From Enchytraeus crypticus (taxonomy: Eukaryota > Annelida > Clitellata > Enchytraeida > Enchytraeidae), in contig CAJHZI010000372.1 of the NCBI GenBank assembly GCA_905160935.1, positions 477,001 through 541,000 of the forward strand: a DNA stretch of 64,000 nucleotides, in the 5' to 3' direction. A model generated the notes under the pieces. It saw only the letters and a list, made by a program, of their open reading frames with translations, had not been told where the DNA came from and made no database searches. Below, piece after piece: positions 1 through 9,074 of the stretch. Both the position numbers and the translations under genes were made by a program. Numbering within the stretch: the first letter of the stretch is position 1; each line of letters starts with the position of its first letter.

Positions 1-373
1 GCGGGAACGATCCACATATTCAAAGAAAAAAATAGAAAAGAAGAACAGATGAACACAACAAGCAAGCATCAAGATGCAGAAATAAATCGAATTAACTAAA
101 AAACCGTCAAATATTAAGATACGATGATCACACTGAACTATCTATACACATGGACCTGTTAGTCACCTATGAAAACAATATAATACCGATTGCATGTCAC
201 TACCCTATTTAGCAGAAGCTGATTATCACAGTATTTACTATATACATTAATATCATGCAGGTTGATACATCAATTGATTTCATTCCGGATTAATCACTGA
301 ATAATAAACTATCTGATTTAGAAGTTTTAATAAAGAATCAATGAGACACGAAATGCCGCTAAATACAAAAGAA

Positions 374-493
374 TGGAAAGAGACGGAGAGACAGAGAAAG
401 AGAGAGAGAAAGAGTAAGAGAGAGACAGAGAGAGACAGAGATGCAGAGAGAGGCAGAGAAAGAGAGAGAGAAGCAGAGAGAGAGAGAGAGAGA
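374..493. repeat. GA-rich simple repeat
   Basis: Imperfect (GA)n tract in the FHOD intron. Leucine/serine-rich open frames over it are artefacts. Positions 1-373 are AT-rich intron with nothing I recognise. Confidence 0.9.
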
Positions 494-518
494 TTGAACA
501 AAGAATATTAATGTTAAC

Positions 519-616
519 CGGGTCCCGAGGACGGAGCTGATCCACAATTAGCTGATCCCACTGAGAATCGTCGACTCTTTCTAACTTCATCTGCGTTCCT
601 TGTCCGAGGAGTTTTC
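519..616 (-). CDS. FHOD: FHOD coding exon 10 (linker after FH3)
   Basis: 98 bp between acceptor GATTCAG and donor GTTAAC. Encodes KTPRTRNADEV then RKSRRFSVGS, a basic serine-rich segment as found just after FH3 in FHOD proteins. It joins exon 9 in phase (AG+G gives Arg). Less conserved than the other exons, so a little less certain. Confidence 0.8.
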
Positions 617-2228
617 CTGAATCACGTACAAAATTTTACTTTTAAATATACTGTAAATATATTATTTATTTATTAAATTATATAAATACACATCATGACA
701 AATTGAAAGCATTTACTTGTACTATTTCCTAAATAATGCAATAATTATCACGTCGTGTCTGGATCAGTGTGGCATAATAAATCACCAACTTACAGTGAAT
801 TTTGTAAGAAGCATTATAACTGAGGAACGCAACGAAAAAGAATCCCGGAAACCGCCTGAAATGGAGTACCTTTTGGAGAAAGTGCAATCAGACAGAAACC
901 AGAGGGGTGAATAGGAATATGAACATTGAACCTGATATTTGGCAGAACACTAAAGTACTAGAGATCGCGAGAGAATTGAGCAGATAAGTCAAAGATAAAT
1001 CTTTTCATTTATTTATCAATTCTATGGACGTCCCTATAAGTGTCTTGGGTCAACTCTGATTTTGCAATTGTATGTCTATCAATGATTTACACTGTATGTT
1101 TACTATTAAATTCAAATTTCTAAATTAATCATCATCGTCATCCTCCCTTGAATCCCAGTTTAACTAGGGTCGGGATACGATTAGTCTCAAATCCCCTCTG
1201 TCCTATATCATATCATCAGTAAATCCCCTATTGGAGATTTTACCATTCTTTTAAATTTTAGTTGAAATTTCAGAAGCAAATTTCTAAAAAAATATTAAAA
1301 ACAAAAGAATAAGTATAAATTTGCTGACCTGATGTTTTCCACCTGGTGGAGGAGATTGGATTCAATGCCGTCCTCATTCTGGAGCACAGCCTCGTAGATA
1401 CTCAGCTGATCTATTAGCTCCGGGGAAGAGTCGTTGCGGTTCATGTGATACGCTATAATGGATTCAAATCCTTGTTCCTCCAGAGCGTCCGAGACATCGT
1501 AGAATAGGGACTGGTCCTCGATAGCGTTTAGCGTCTATAAAGAAATATAGATCTAAGTACCTAGATCATTCTAGATCATTCTAGATCATTCTAGATAATT
1601 CTAGATCATTCTAGATCATTCTAGATTATTCTAGATCATTCTAGATTATTCTAGATCATTCTAGATCATTCTAGATCATACTAGATCATTCTAGATCATT
1701 CTAGATGATACTAGATCATTCTTGATCGTTCTAGATCATACTAGATCATTCTAGATCACTCTAGATAATTCTAGATCATTCCAGATCATTCTGCCGAGAT
1801 ATTAGAAATGCTAGATTTGCGTATTTTATAATTTAAAAGCCAACAAATGGCGAGTGTTGTTGAAGTCATCTAAGAAAATTTTAATTATATATGATGATGA
1901 TGATGATGATGATGATGATAGTATTAGCACTTAGCTCTTTACCAAAGTGTACAACTTTGATTTGAAAGAAGAAAACGCAGAAAATACTTACCCTATTAAT
2001 CAGCGTGGCCGCAAATATATAAACTTCCACATCTTCATTCTGCTTCTCTGCCAGGACTTCAATGATATTCGACCAAGGCTTGCGTCCTGAAAAAATAAAT
2101 CCATTACTCTGCAGTCATACACGTCCAATACAGAGCTTTCATCTGATGAGCTTTTAGGAATTGACTGGCTTCCTGATGAGAGTAATAATTGTTAGACGAT
2201 AGGGTAATTCATGAGTAAAAATGCATTG

Positions 2229-2306
<78 letters not shown>

Positions 2307-5300
2307 CTACGAATAGTATTTGAGCTATCTATTGAGATACTTTGCTAATTACTCAATTAATTAAAGGAGCACTAATTACACAAAAAAACAATTTCAAATT
2401 AAATATAGTAAAGAAGACATGCTTCAGAACGAACCCTTTTGACCGTCCACTGCACTGATAGCCTTTAGAAGCAGTAGCACATCAGACTCGTCGTACTCTA
2501 CAAACACGAGCAACAGCTTCAGTGCCGTCTTAGCAATCACTCGAACCTGCGAAGATATCAATACAATCAATCAATTGATCGTTAATACAGATCCAAAGCC
2601 CAGTTTCAGGAAAATATACAAATAGCAAAAAGTAAAAAGTCTCATGTTAACGTCAGTTTCCTCACTCGAAAGCGATGTCAGTGACGGGATAGCCCAGGAT
2701 TTGAACCCCGCACATACTGATCCGCGGTCGAGTACCTTACCGATATCGCCAACGGCTCCAGCTCCAGCATCTTAAATAATTATTAATTGTTTACGTTCTG
2801 TGCCACAGCTTCTAATAGAGAGCTTAAACACAGATCTGGAAATGACTTAAATTTCAATGTACATCAAATTGATAAATAATTTCTTTTGTGTTAATTATTC
2901 ATTTTGGGTTGACATGTTTATGAGACTAACAAGATAAATCCGATCCTGCACCTGTTAATCTTCATCTAGCTTTTCTTGAAATGACTATTTCTGTAGAATT
3001 ATCATGGTCGGAGATGGGTCTTCAAGATTGCTTTACGATTTACTTAAATTTTTTAATCTTTTCCTTCATAATTAATAACACCTTAGCGGTTAATAGCGCT
3101 AATTGACACCGATACATGATTAACCTTTCAGAAGTCTTATGGAATACATATTTGTTGCCAACGAACCTGGGCTTTGAACCTAGGCCAATCAATTACGAGA
3201 CAAGCACTCTAACTGCTACGCTACATATCCGTCCAAAATTTATTTGCCCATAATAGATAAAAATATTGATCAACGTGTCACTGAAAAGCCAATGCGAACT
3301 TATAGTCTTCAACTGAGTAAATTAATATACTTTTTGTACCATATTTCTTACCTTTGATGAAGTTAGCGAGTAAAGCCATTGGATAGTTTGATTGTGCGCC
3401 ACTATACCATCCATGCCATCCACGTACAGCATAATCTGACCCAATGCTGTCAATACAAATTAATACAAATACTCGTATACAATATTGGCATAATCTAACC
3501 TAATTCTGTCAATACAAGTGAATACAAATACTCATGTAAAATATTGGCATAATCTAGCGCAATGTTGTCAATATAAATTAATACAAATACTCGTATACAA
3601 TATTGGCATAATGTGTCAGAGTATATATGATGTCAGTTCTGCTATTCCAGAGGTGTATGGGACCTTCTAGTAAAATAGTTTAATCTTTTGATTAACGGTC
3701 CAATAATTTCAATTGCCAGAGCTATAGAATCATTGATAACAGCGGACACCGTCTGTGTTATCTTATCTGAAGTAATGTATTTAGATGTATTAGTGTATCT
3801 AAACTAACGTATTGAGATATATGAATGTAACGAAACTAATGTACTTTGATGTATTCATGTGTCTAAAGTTTCTAAACTATGTAGTGTAGTAATGTGTCTA
3901 AACTAATGTATTTAGAGCGTTTGTATATCTATAATTTTAAAATCAAATTACAATTACCAGGTAAAATGTTATAATTTAGTATTTAAAAACTACCTCTGAG
4001 TATATAGTTTTGGTAATTATGGTCGCCCTCTGAGCCGGCCTTTATCATACAATCCAATCCATCGTGTGTCACAAAGTAGTGAACAAGATCCTTATCATCC
4101 TGTATAAACAAGTCAACCAAAGAACGTCCATTCAACAATTCATACTAACTGCCTAATATAGACTAATTAATTAATTAATTAATTAATCAACGATTGCCAA
4201 AGAGTTTAATCGAACTAGTGCACAAAATCTGAAAATTAAAATTTTAAGACTAATAAATTTCTAACTAATGAACGTTCATAATTTTGCAGAGTAGAAACTA
4301 GTACCTTAATAAAGAACCTTTGTGAGGATCCTTAGAGAAGAATCTTAGTGAAGAACCTTAGTGAAGAATCTTAGTGAAGAACCCTAGTGAAGAACCTTAG
4401 TGAAGAACCTTAGTGAAGAACCTTGGTGAAGAACCTTAGTGAAGAATCTTAGTGAAGAACCTTAGTGAAGAACCTTAGTGAAGAACCTTAGTGAAGAATC
4501 TTAGTGAAGAACCTTAGTGAAGAACCTTAGTGAAGAACCTTAGTGAAGAATCTTAGTGAAGAATCTTAGTGAAGAACCACACAGTTTAGTTGAAAATTAT
4601 AGAAAATATCGCACAATCAGTGATCTCTTCAAGGTAACGTGCTAATCAAGACAAAATATTTGAACACATTATCTAAACTAACACTAAATTATAATAATGG
4701 GAATGAGGAATTGGTTGGCAATAAAATATACATGGTTAGCAGCAAGTGATGAGGAGCCTAAATTTTATTCTATCAAACAAAATTTACTTTCGCTATTTAG
4801 TATTCATTACCAAATTTTATCACAAATATTTAGTAACTGTTAATCACTGTGCAATTGTTAATTGAATTTTAATTATTAAGAATTAGTTTCATAATGTGAT
4901 TGATTGCTTAATGAACACTTACTACTCGTATGAGAGCCTGACAGGATTCGGAGAGGTAAGAACTTGAGAGACAACTCATTGGCTCAGAATTTCAAATCAT
5001 CTGATAGTATTCGAAGCAGAGGACTTCGAAACAGGAACCTCGAAATTTAATTTAATTCAATTAAAATTAAAAGTAATAGACTCCGCTCCTTTGTGGAGCA
5101 CTAAGAGTGGTTTAGGCTTTACCTGAAAAATTTGCTTCAGTGAAAAGAGGGCTCTCCTTAGTTCACGTCCACTGGAATTGAGAAGCTTTTCTGTAATGAA
5201 ATAGTAAATATTCATTATTTCAATAGCAATTTATTCATCACCATCATCTTCTTCTTCCCCAGAATCCCAGTCTAACTAGGGTCGGGATATGAATAGATCT

Positions 5301-8300
5301 TCTCCATTCGTTTTAGAACATTTTGTAACAATTTCTGAAACCTAGACGCTCACAAACTGATTATCTTTTCTGACGTTGGTTATATATCACGATTATTAAC
5401 TTTTATTTTAATCTGGAGTTAAAAGTTAATCGGAAGTATTAGAAATTTTACGCGGGAAGTTATAAAATAGAGATAAATGCATTCATTCAATATTATCATA
5501 AAATACTATTACTTGCTATATGCAATGATTACAAAATATGTTATGCTAGATATTCTCAATGTTGCAGCAGCTATTGGTGGGTAGCAGAACTTGGTTTAAC
5601 TTCAGCTAACCGATGATAGTATGGACTCGGACCGGAAGCTGTGTTCTCAGAATGACAGAATTCTTCTTACTGAAACAAATTAAATGTTCACAATTAATAT
5701 ATCAGTTACATTATAAATTAACAAAAGTTTGTCTTTGTCTAAGGCTTATATGTGATTTTAAAAATGTGATACGATTTATGGATCAAATGTTGAAATAAAA
5801 TGATCAAATGATCTGAGTTAGGAGTCATCCTATGCTAAAATAACTTTATGCAGTCATACCAATATAATTATTTCTTAAGCCAAGCTACTTCCGATGAATC
5901 ATCAAACTCAGCTGATTACTCGATATAAGTCGTTCAATTTAATTTGATTTATTATTGTATAAACCAATCTTTAAATTTCATAATAAATTTCAAAGAGCTA
6001 TTCAATATAGCTCCTTCTAAGCGTTCCATCGAATAAATGCTATGCTTATAAAATCAATTCCAAGTGTATGCTAACATTTAAAGCAAAAATATACAAAATT
6101 TTGCAATTTATTGTTTCAAATTGTTAACTTTACACACACAGGTACAAATTACTTTTAAAATATTTAATCAAATCAATGAAAATCATAAAAGATGCTTGCA
6201 CACTAACTGAGGCACAATTGAGAAATATTATAATGACTCAGAAATGATAAAGATTACTGAAGTTATGCTGAACGTACTTATAGAAGAGCCCCTCGAGAGA
6301 AATAATAACGATTACTGAAGAGATACTGAACGTACTTATCGGAGAACCCCACGAGAGAAATGATCAATATTACTGCAGAGATACTAAACGTACTTATCGG
6401 AGAACCCCTCGAGTGAAATGATAAAGATTACTGCAGAGATACTAAACATACTTATCGGAGAACCCCTCGAAATAAATGAAAATATTACTAAGTTATGCTG
6501 AACGTACTTATTGGAGAACCCCTAGAGAGAAATGATTAGGATTACTGAAGTTATGCTGGACGTACTTATCGGAGAACCCCTCAAGCTCCTCCCACTGTTC
6601 CGCCAGTGCTAGCTCCATGTCGAGATAGGCTCCATACTCGTTGTGCACTCCGTTGTGTTTGTACAGCTGGAGCGCACAGTCTTCCAACTGTACAAGATAA
6701 AATCAGCATTTATTATAAACGAACAGATATATCTATCTCTATTTAGGGTTCTGGCAAGAGGCAGGTCCGAGGTCAATCATATTCAGAGTCTGCTTTCACA
6801 CTACAGGTCGTCGAGACTAGTTTACTTGTTCCTAGCAGACATCACTATAAACGAAATATGATTAACCATCGAAAAGATTAGATGGTTAACCATATTTCTG
6901 CTAGTGATAGCGTCAATTGGCAGCAAGCTCCGAAACAAGATCAATATGGTAATCCTGTAACAAAAGGCCATGTCCAAACCTTATATAGCATATATCTAGA
7001 AGTATATATTGAAGTAAATTAAACGGAAATTGTAATAAGCATATTGCAGCTTAATAGCAGGATTCGCAAGTAGCCTGGGGTAACCTGGGAGTAGGGGGGT
7101 ACCCCAGGGTAGGGGGGTACCCCAGGGTAGGGGGGTACCCCAGGGTAGGGGGGTACCCCAGGGTAGGGGGGTACCCCAGGGTAGGGGGGTACCCCAGGGT
7201 AGGGGGGTACCCCCCTACTCCCAGGTTACCCCAGGCTACTTGCGAATCCTGCTATTAAGCTGTAATATGCTTATTACAATTTCCGTTTAATTTACTTCAA
7301 TATATACTTCTAGATATATGCTATATAAGGTTTGGACATGGCCTTTTGTTACAGGATTACCATATTGATCTTGTTTCGGAGCTTGCTGCCAATTGACGCT
7401 ATCACTAGCAGAAATATGGTTAACCATCTAATCTTTTCGATGGTTAATCATATTATATATAGATATCATATTAGATATCATATTACATATAGATAGATAT
7501 CATATTACATATATTATATATCATATTATATATAGGGGAGGTACCCCCTAGCCTGGGGCCCTAGGCTAGGGGGTACCCCCCTACCCTAGGTAGGGGGGTA
7601 CCTGGAGTACCTGGGGAGGGGGGTACCCCTAGGGTAAGGGGTACCCCCCTACCCTAGGGTAAACCCCCTAGGGTAGGGGGTACCCCTTACTCTAGGGGGT
7701 ACCCTAGGGTACCTACTAGGGTACTCCAGGCTACTCCCCACCGGGGTACCCTTCTAATATATTTCCCTAATTAGCGATCCGAAGCTCGCACCGCCGACCA
7801 GGTACAAGACACCTCGAGGTCAGCAGTCAAGCGGAGTAGGGATTGACCGAGGTCAGCCCCTCCTCTACCGTAAGAGAGCCTTGCAGGCCCTTGTTAACGT
7901 CTCAGTTAACTGACACGACTGTTACAAGCACGCAGGAGCTCGCTCCTTTTATACTGTCTCAGAGTTACAACTGTCACGTGATTGTAAAACCAGTTACGAC
8001 CCGGTTAGTCTAATTAACCGCTTATTTTATTTAACCGGTTATCAGAATAAACCCAATGTGAGTGCATATAGCAATCGTGGAAATTTACTGACGAATTTAT
8101 AAAGGAATCACTAGTGATTGAATCTATGCATATGCAATAATGCGTATAATTGTGTAGTTATACAGTAGTATATATAACTATATTATATGGTGTTAATAAT
8201 TGGGTAAAATTACTGGTTTAACTATTTACATGTTTTAATTTTAAAAATGGTGTTGCATAATTGATTCCCTAAGAATTAAATAATTCCTAACAGTTATTTA

Positions 8301-9074
8301 TCGGTAGGTCTACAATAACAGTATGGTGTCTATCAAAATGCTTGCATTGATTTTTCCTAATTTGATCTAAATTGATTTAAGCTTCCATTGATTTAAACAA
8401 CGGTTAAAAGAGTAACCTTTTAAATCCAGTGCCACTTTATCTGAATGAGTACTATTCTTATATTGAAACTCTATATGTCAAATTAAAAATTTATCTATTA
8501 TCCATTGTTAATTTATCTGAGTTTTTCTCTAAGTTCACTATAGTTTGGGTTTTTCTGTTGCATTGCCTGGCTTGCATGCTTGCATGTGAATTCTACAGGG
8601 TTGAAAGACACTTTTTGGTGTTCTTATTAAACTGAATTCAATTGAATTCAATTGAAACTATTAAGCGAGAAAGCAGAATGTTTGTCTTGTTTGACTGTTT
8701 ATTTGGCTGGAGCCAGTGGCGAAGTCGGTAGGTGATATTCGATATTCGACAGCGGATCAGTATGTGAGGGTTCAAATCCTGAGCTCGCCCGTCGCTGATA
8801 TCGCTTTCAACTAAGGAAACTGACGTTAACCTTAGTTTTTACCTTTGCTTTTAAGCACACCACTGAGATTTGAGATTGAGAAGAAATGAAAAAGCTTTAC
8901 CTTGTGTGGAGCCTTGAGTAATCTCTTCACGCCTGCAATCTGATTAACTAGGGGTACCCCAGTCAGGAAAGTATATGTTGGGGGACGGTTGGGCTCCGGA
9001 AAATTTGTAGTGGAAATCGGATCCGTGTCGTCCAAGAATTGTATCCTGCATTGGAATGTGTTCGGTACATCCAT
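519..9074 (-). CDS. FHOD: FHOD-type formin, N-terminal part (GBD/FH3), 10 exons, 3' end off window
   Basis: Exons in transcript order: 9074-8901, 6687-6566, 5669-5611, 5190-5123, 4099-3994, 3446-3352, 2546-2435, 2086-1992, 1534-1329, 616-519. All junctions have AG/GT and phases add up without a break (378 codons). The peptide runs FLDDTDP, NFPEP, LEDCALQLYK, LRTQLPVRV, RRALFSLKQIFQ, NYQNYILRALGQIMLYVDG, KTALKLLLVFVEY, LFYDVSDALEEQGFE, which I recognise from the GTPase-binding and FH3 domains of FHOD1/FHOD3. Known of the family: actin nucleators and bundlers at stress fibres and sarcomeres, kept inactive by FH3-DAD contact. The FH1, FH2 and DAD parts must lie left of position 1. The first codon is an ATG at 9074; no upstream UTR exon was resolved. 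Divergent from the hexosaminidase gene 5.5 kb away. Family assignment is firm; FHOD1-like versus FHOD3-like cannot be told. Confidence 0.93.
1128..1210 (-). repeat. S3 SINE fragment (GAT-tailed family)
   Basis: Contains ATCATCATCGTCATC then CCCAGTTTAACTAGGGTCGG, the 3' end of the S3 family seen fuller at 15722-16010. FHOD intron. Confidence 0.7.
1329..1534 (-). CDS. FHOD: FHOD coding exon 9
   Basis: 206 bp encoding TLNAIEDQSLFYDVSDALEE through LLHQVENI. Matches the end of the FHOD FH3/DID domain (YDVxDALEEQG). Confidence 0.92.
1556..1795. repeat. 10-bp minisatellite TCTAGATCAT
   Basis: About 24 decamer units with few substitutions, starting about 20 bp from the acceptor of FHOD exon 9. Each unit holds the palindrome TCTAGA. 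Confidence 0.95.
1992..2086 (-). CDS. FHOD: FHOD coding exon 8
   Basis: 95 bp encoding RKPWSNIIEVLAEK through YIFAATLINR; acceptor TTTTTTCAG, donor GTAAGT. Confidence 0.92.
2226..2304. repeat. (TA)n microsatellite
   Basis: About 40 perfect TA dinucleotides in an FHOD intron. Confidence 0.95.
2435..2546 (-). CDS. FHOD: FHOD coding exon 7
   Basis: 112 bp encoding VRVIAKTALKLLLVFVEYDE through AVDGQKG. The donor is GTTCGT, a weak but GT-type site. The next exon continues RKPWSNIIEVL in phase. Confidence 0.92.
2644..2768 (-). repeat. S1 SINE (tRNA-headed)
   Basis: Minus-strand copy: head GGAGC..TTGGCGATATCGGTAAG (A box), B box GGTTCAAATCC, then GTCACTGACATCGCTTTCGA and GAGGAAACTGACGTTAAC. FHOD intron. 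Confidence 0.85.
3160..3234 (-). repeat. tRNA-like sequence, probably a SINE head
   Basis: Minus strand has TAGCGTAGCAGTTAGAG (A-box-like) and GGTTCAAAGCCC (B-box-like) about 35 bases apart. I could not fold a convincing tRNA, so a tRNA-derived SINE or decayed tRNA is likelier than a working gene. Confidence 0.4.
3352..3446 (-). CDS. FHOD: FHOD coding exon 6
   Basis: 95 bp encoding LGQIMLYVDGMDGIVAHNQ through WLYSLTSSK; donor GTAAG. Its acceptor and first bases are repeated in a 59-bp tandem array in the preceding intron (3427-3610). Confidence 0.93.
3427..3610. repeat. 59-bp tandem repeat including an FHOD 3' splice site
   Basis: Three units. The first covers the start of FHOD exon 6 and its acceptor; the others carry degenerate versions of the same CAG/exon junction upstream in the intron. 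Confidence 0.85.
3994..4099 (-). CDS. FHOD: FHOD coding exon 5
   Basis: 106 bp encoding DDKDLVHYFVTHDGLDC through NYQNYILR, a highly conserved FHOD FH3 stretch. Acceptor TACAG, donor GTAGTT. Confidence 0.93.
4317..4580. repeat. 13-bp minisatellite (AGTGAAGAACCTT)
   Basis: About 20 units with C/T variation at one position, in an FHOD intron. Confidence 0.95.
5123..5190 (-). CDS. FHOD: FHOD coding exon 4
   Basis: 68 bp encoding KLLNSSGRELRRALFSLKQ then IFQ, between acceptor TTACAG and donor GTAAAG. Strong match to the FHOD FH3 domain. Confidence 0.93.
5236..5381 (-). repeat. S3 SINE copy
   Basis: Minus orientation. Shares CCCAGTCTAACTAGGGTCGG, the ACAATTTCTGAAACC stretch and GACGTTGGTT with the copies at 15722 and 39535. 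Lies 45 bp from FHOD exon 4. Confidence 0.75.
5611..5669 (-). CDS. FHOD: FHOD coding exon 3 (59-bp small exon)
   Basis: Encodes KKNSVILRTQLPVRVHTII between acceptor TTTCAG and donor GTTAGC. It was found because exons 2 and 4 do not join in phase: its length (2 modulo 3) restores the frame, and its peptide fills the expected LRTQLSVRV stretch of FHOD proteins. An open frame on the opposite strand at this place is only its shadow. Confidence 0.92.
6262..6590. repeat. 58-bp tandem repeat carrying copies of an FHOD 5' splice site
   Basis: Six units; the one at 6561 contains the true exon 2 end. On the minus strand each unit has GGGGTTCTCC-ATAA-GTACGT or a close variant. Confidence 0.9.
6566..6687 (-). 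CDS. FHOD: FHOD coding exon 2
   Basis: Starts LEDCALQLYK after acceptor TACAG and ends LEGFSD plus two bases before donor GTACGT. The exon end and donor are the first copy of a 58-bp tandem repeat that runs on into the intron (6262-6590). Confidence 0.9.
6738..6812 (-). repeat. S4/LINE-tail fragment
   Basis: Minus-strand GACCTGCCTCTTGCCAGAAC resembles the ACCTGCCA..TGGCAG end shared by the S4 repeats. Partial and diverged. Confidence 0.45.
6855..7454. mobile_element. Foldback element: 251-bp inverted arms around an 18-bp KpnI-site array
   Basis: Left arm 6855-7105 and right arm 7204-7454 are reverse complements with one mismatch seen (GCAGCTT versus the complement of AAGCTGT). Between them and into the arm ends are seven 18-bp starts at 7091, 7109, 7127, 7145, 7163, 7181 and 7199, of form GTAGGGGGGTACCCCAGG, each holding the palindrome GGGGTACCCC. 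The outer end of each arm is itself a hairpin (ATTAACCATC, 10-base loop, GATGGTTAAC). No open reading frame of note. Lies in FHOD intron 1. Either a very young foldback-type element or an assembly inversion artefact. Confidence 0.85.
7530..7750. repeat. GGTACC/CCTAGG-rich palindromic array
   Basis: GC-rich stretch made of irregular GGGGTACCCC, CCTAGG and CCCTAGGG palindromes, related to the array in the foldback element but not regular. Between 7455 and 7530 is AT-rich ATATCATATTA-type repetition. Confidence 0.85.
7760..8045 (-). promoter_or_regulatory. TATA-box-like, GC-rich patch, possibly the end of an old mobile element
   Basis: Minus strand has CACGTGACAG, then GTATAAAAGGAGC, then about 170 bases of mixed GC-rich sequence. 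This layout resembles a promoter-bearing element end such as a solo LTR fossil, but I see no matching second copy or flanking duplication. 8045-8700 is AT-rich intron with nothing recognised. Confidence 0.25.
8704..8850 (+). repeat. S1 SINE
   Basis: Plus copy starting GGCTGGAGCCAGTGGCGAAG, B box GGTTCAAATCC, tail GAAACTGACGTTAACCTTAG. In FHOD intron 1, close to the exon 1 donor. Confidence 0.88.
8901..9074 (-). CDS. FHOD: FHOD coding exon 1 (start codon)
   Basis: 58 codons starting MDVPNTFQ and ending APHK, then donor GTAAAG. Contains FLDDTDP and TNFPEPNRPP, matching the start of the FHOD GTPase-binding domain. An S1 SINE lies about 50 bp into the following intron (8704-8850). Confidence 0.9.

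Noticed and set aside
280-590. Leucine/serine-rich minus frames
   Set aside because: Translations of the GA repeat; one overlaps FHOD exon 10 in a different frame.
3160-3234. Working tRNA gene
   Set aside because: A and B boxes are visible but no complete cloverleaf with acceptor stem could be built by eye.
5613-5798. 61-codon plus frame
   Set aside because: Shadow of FHOD exon 3 on the opposite strand.
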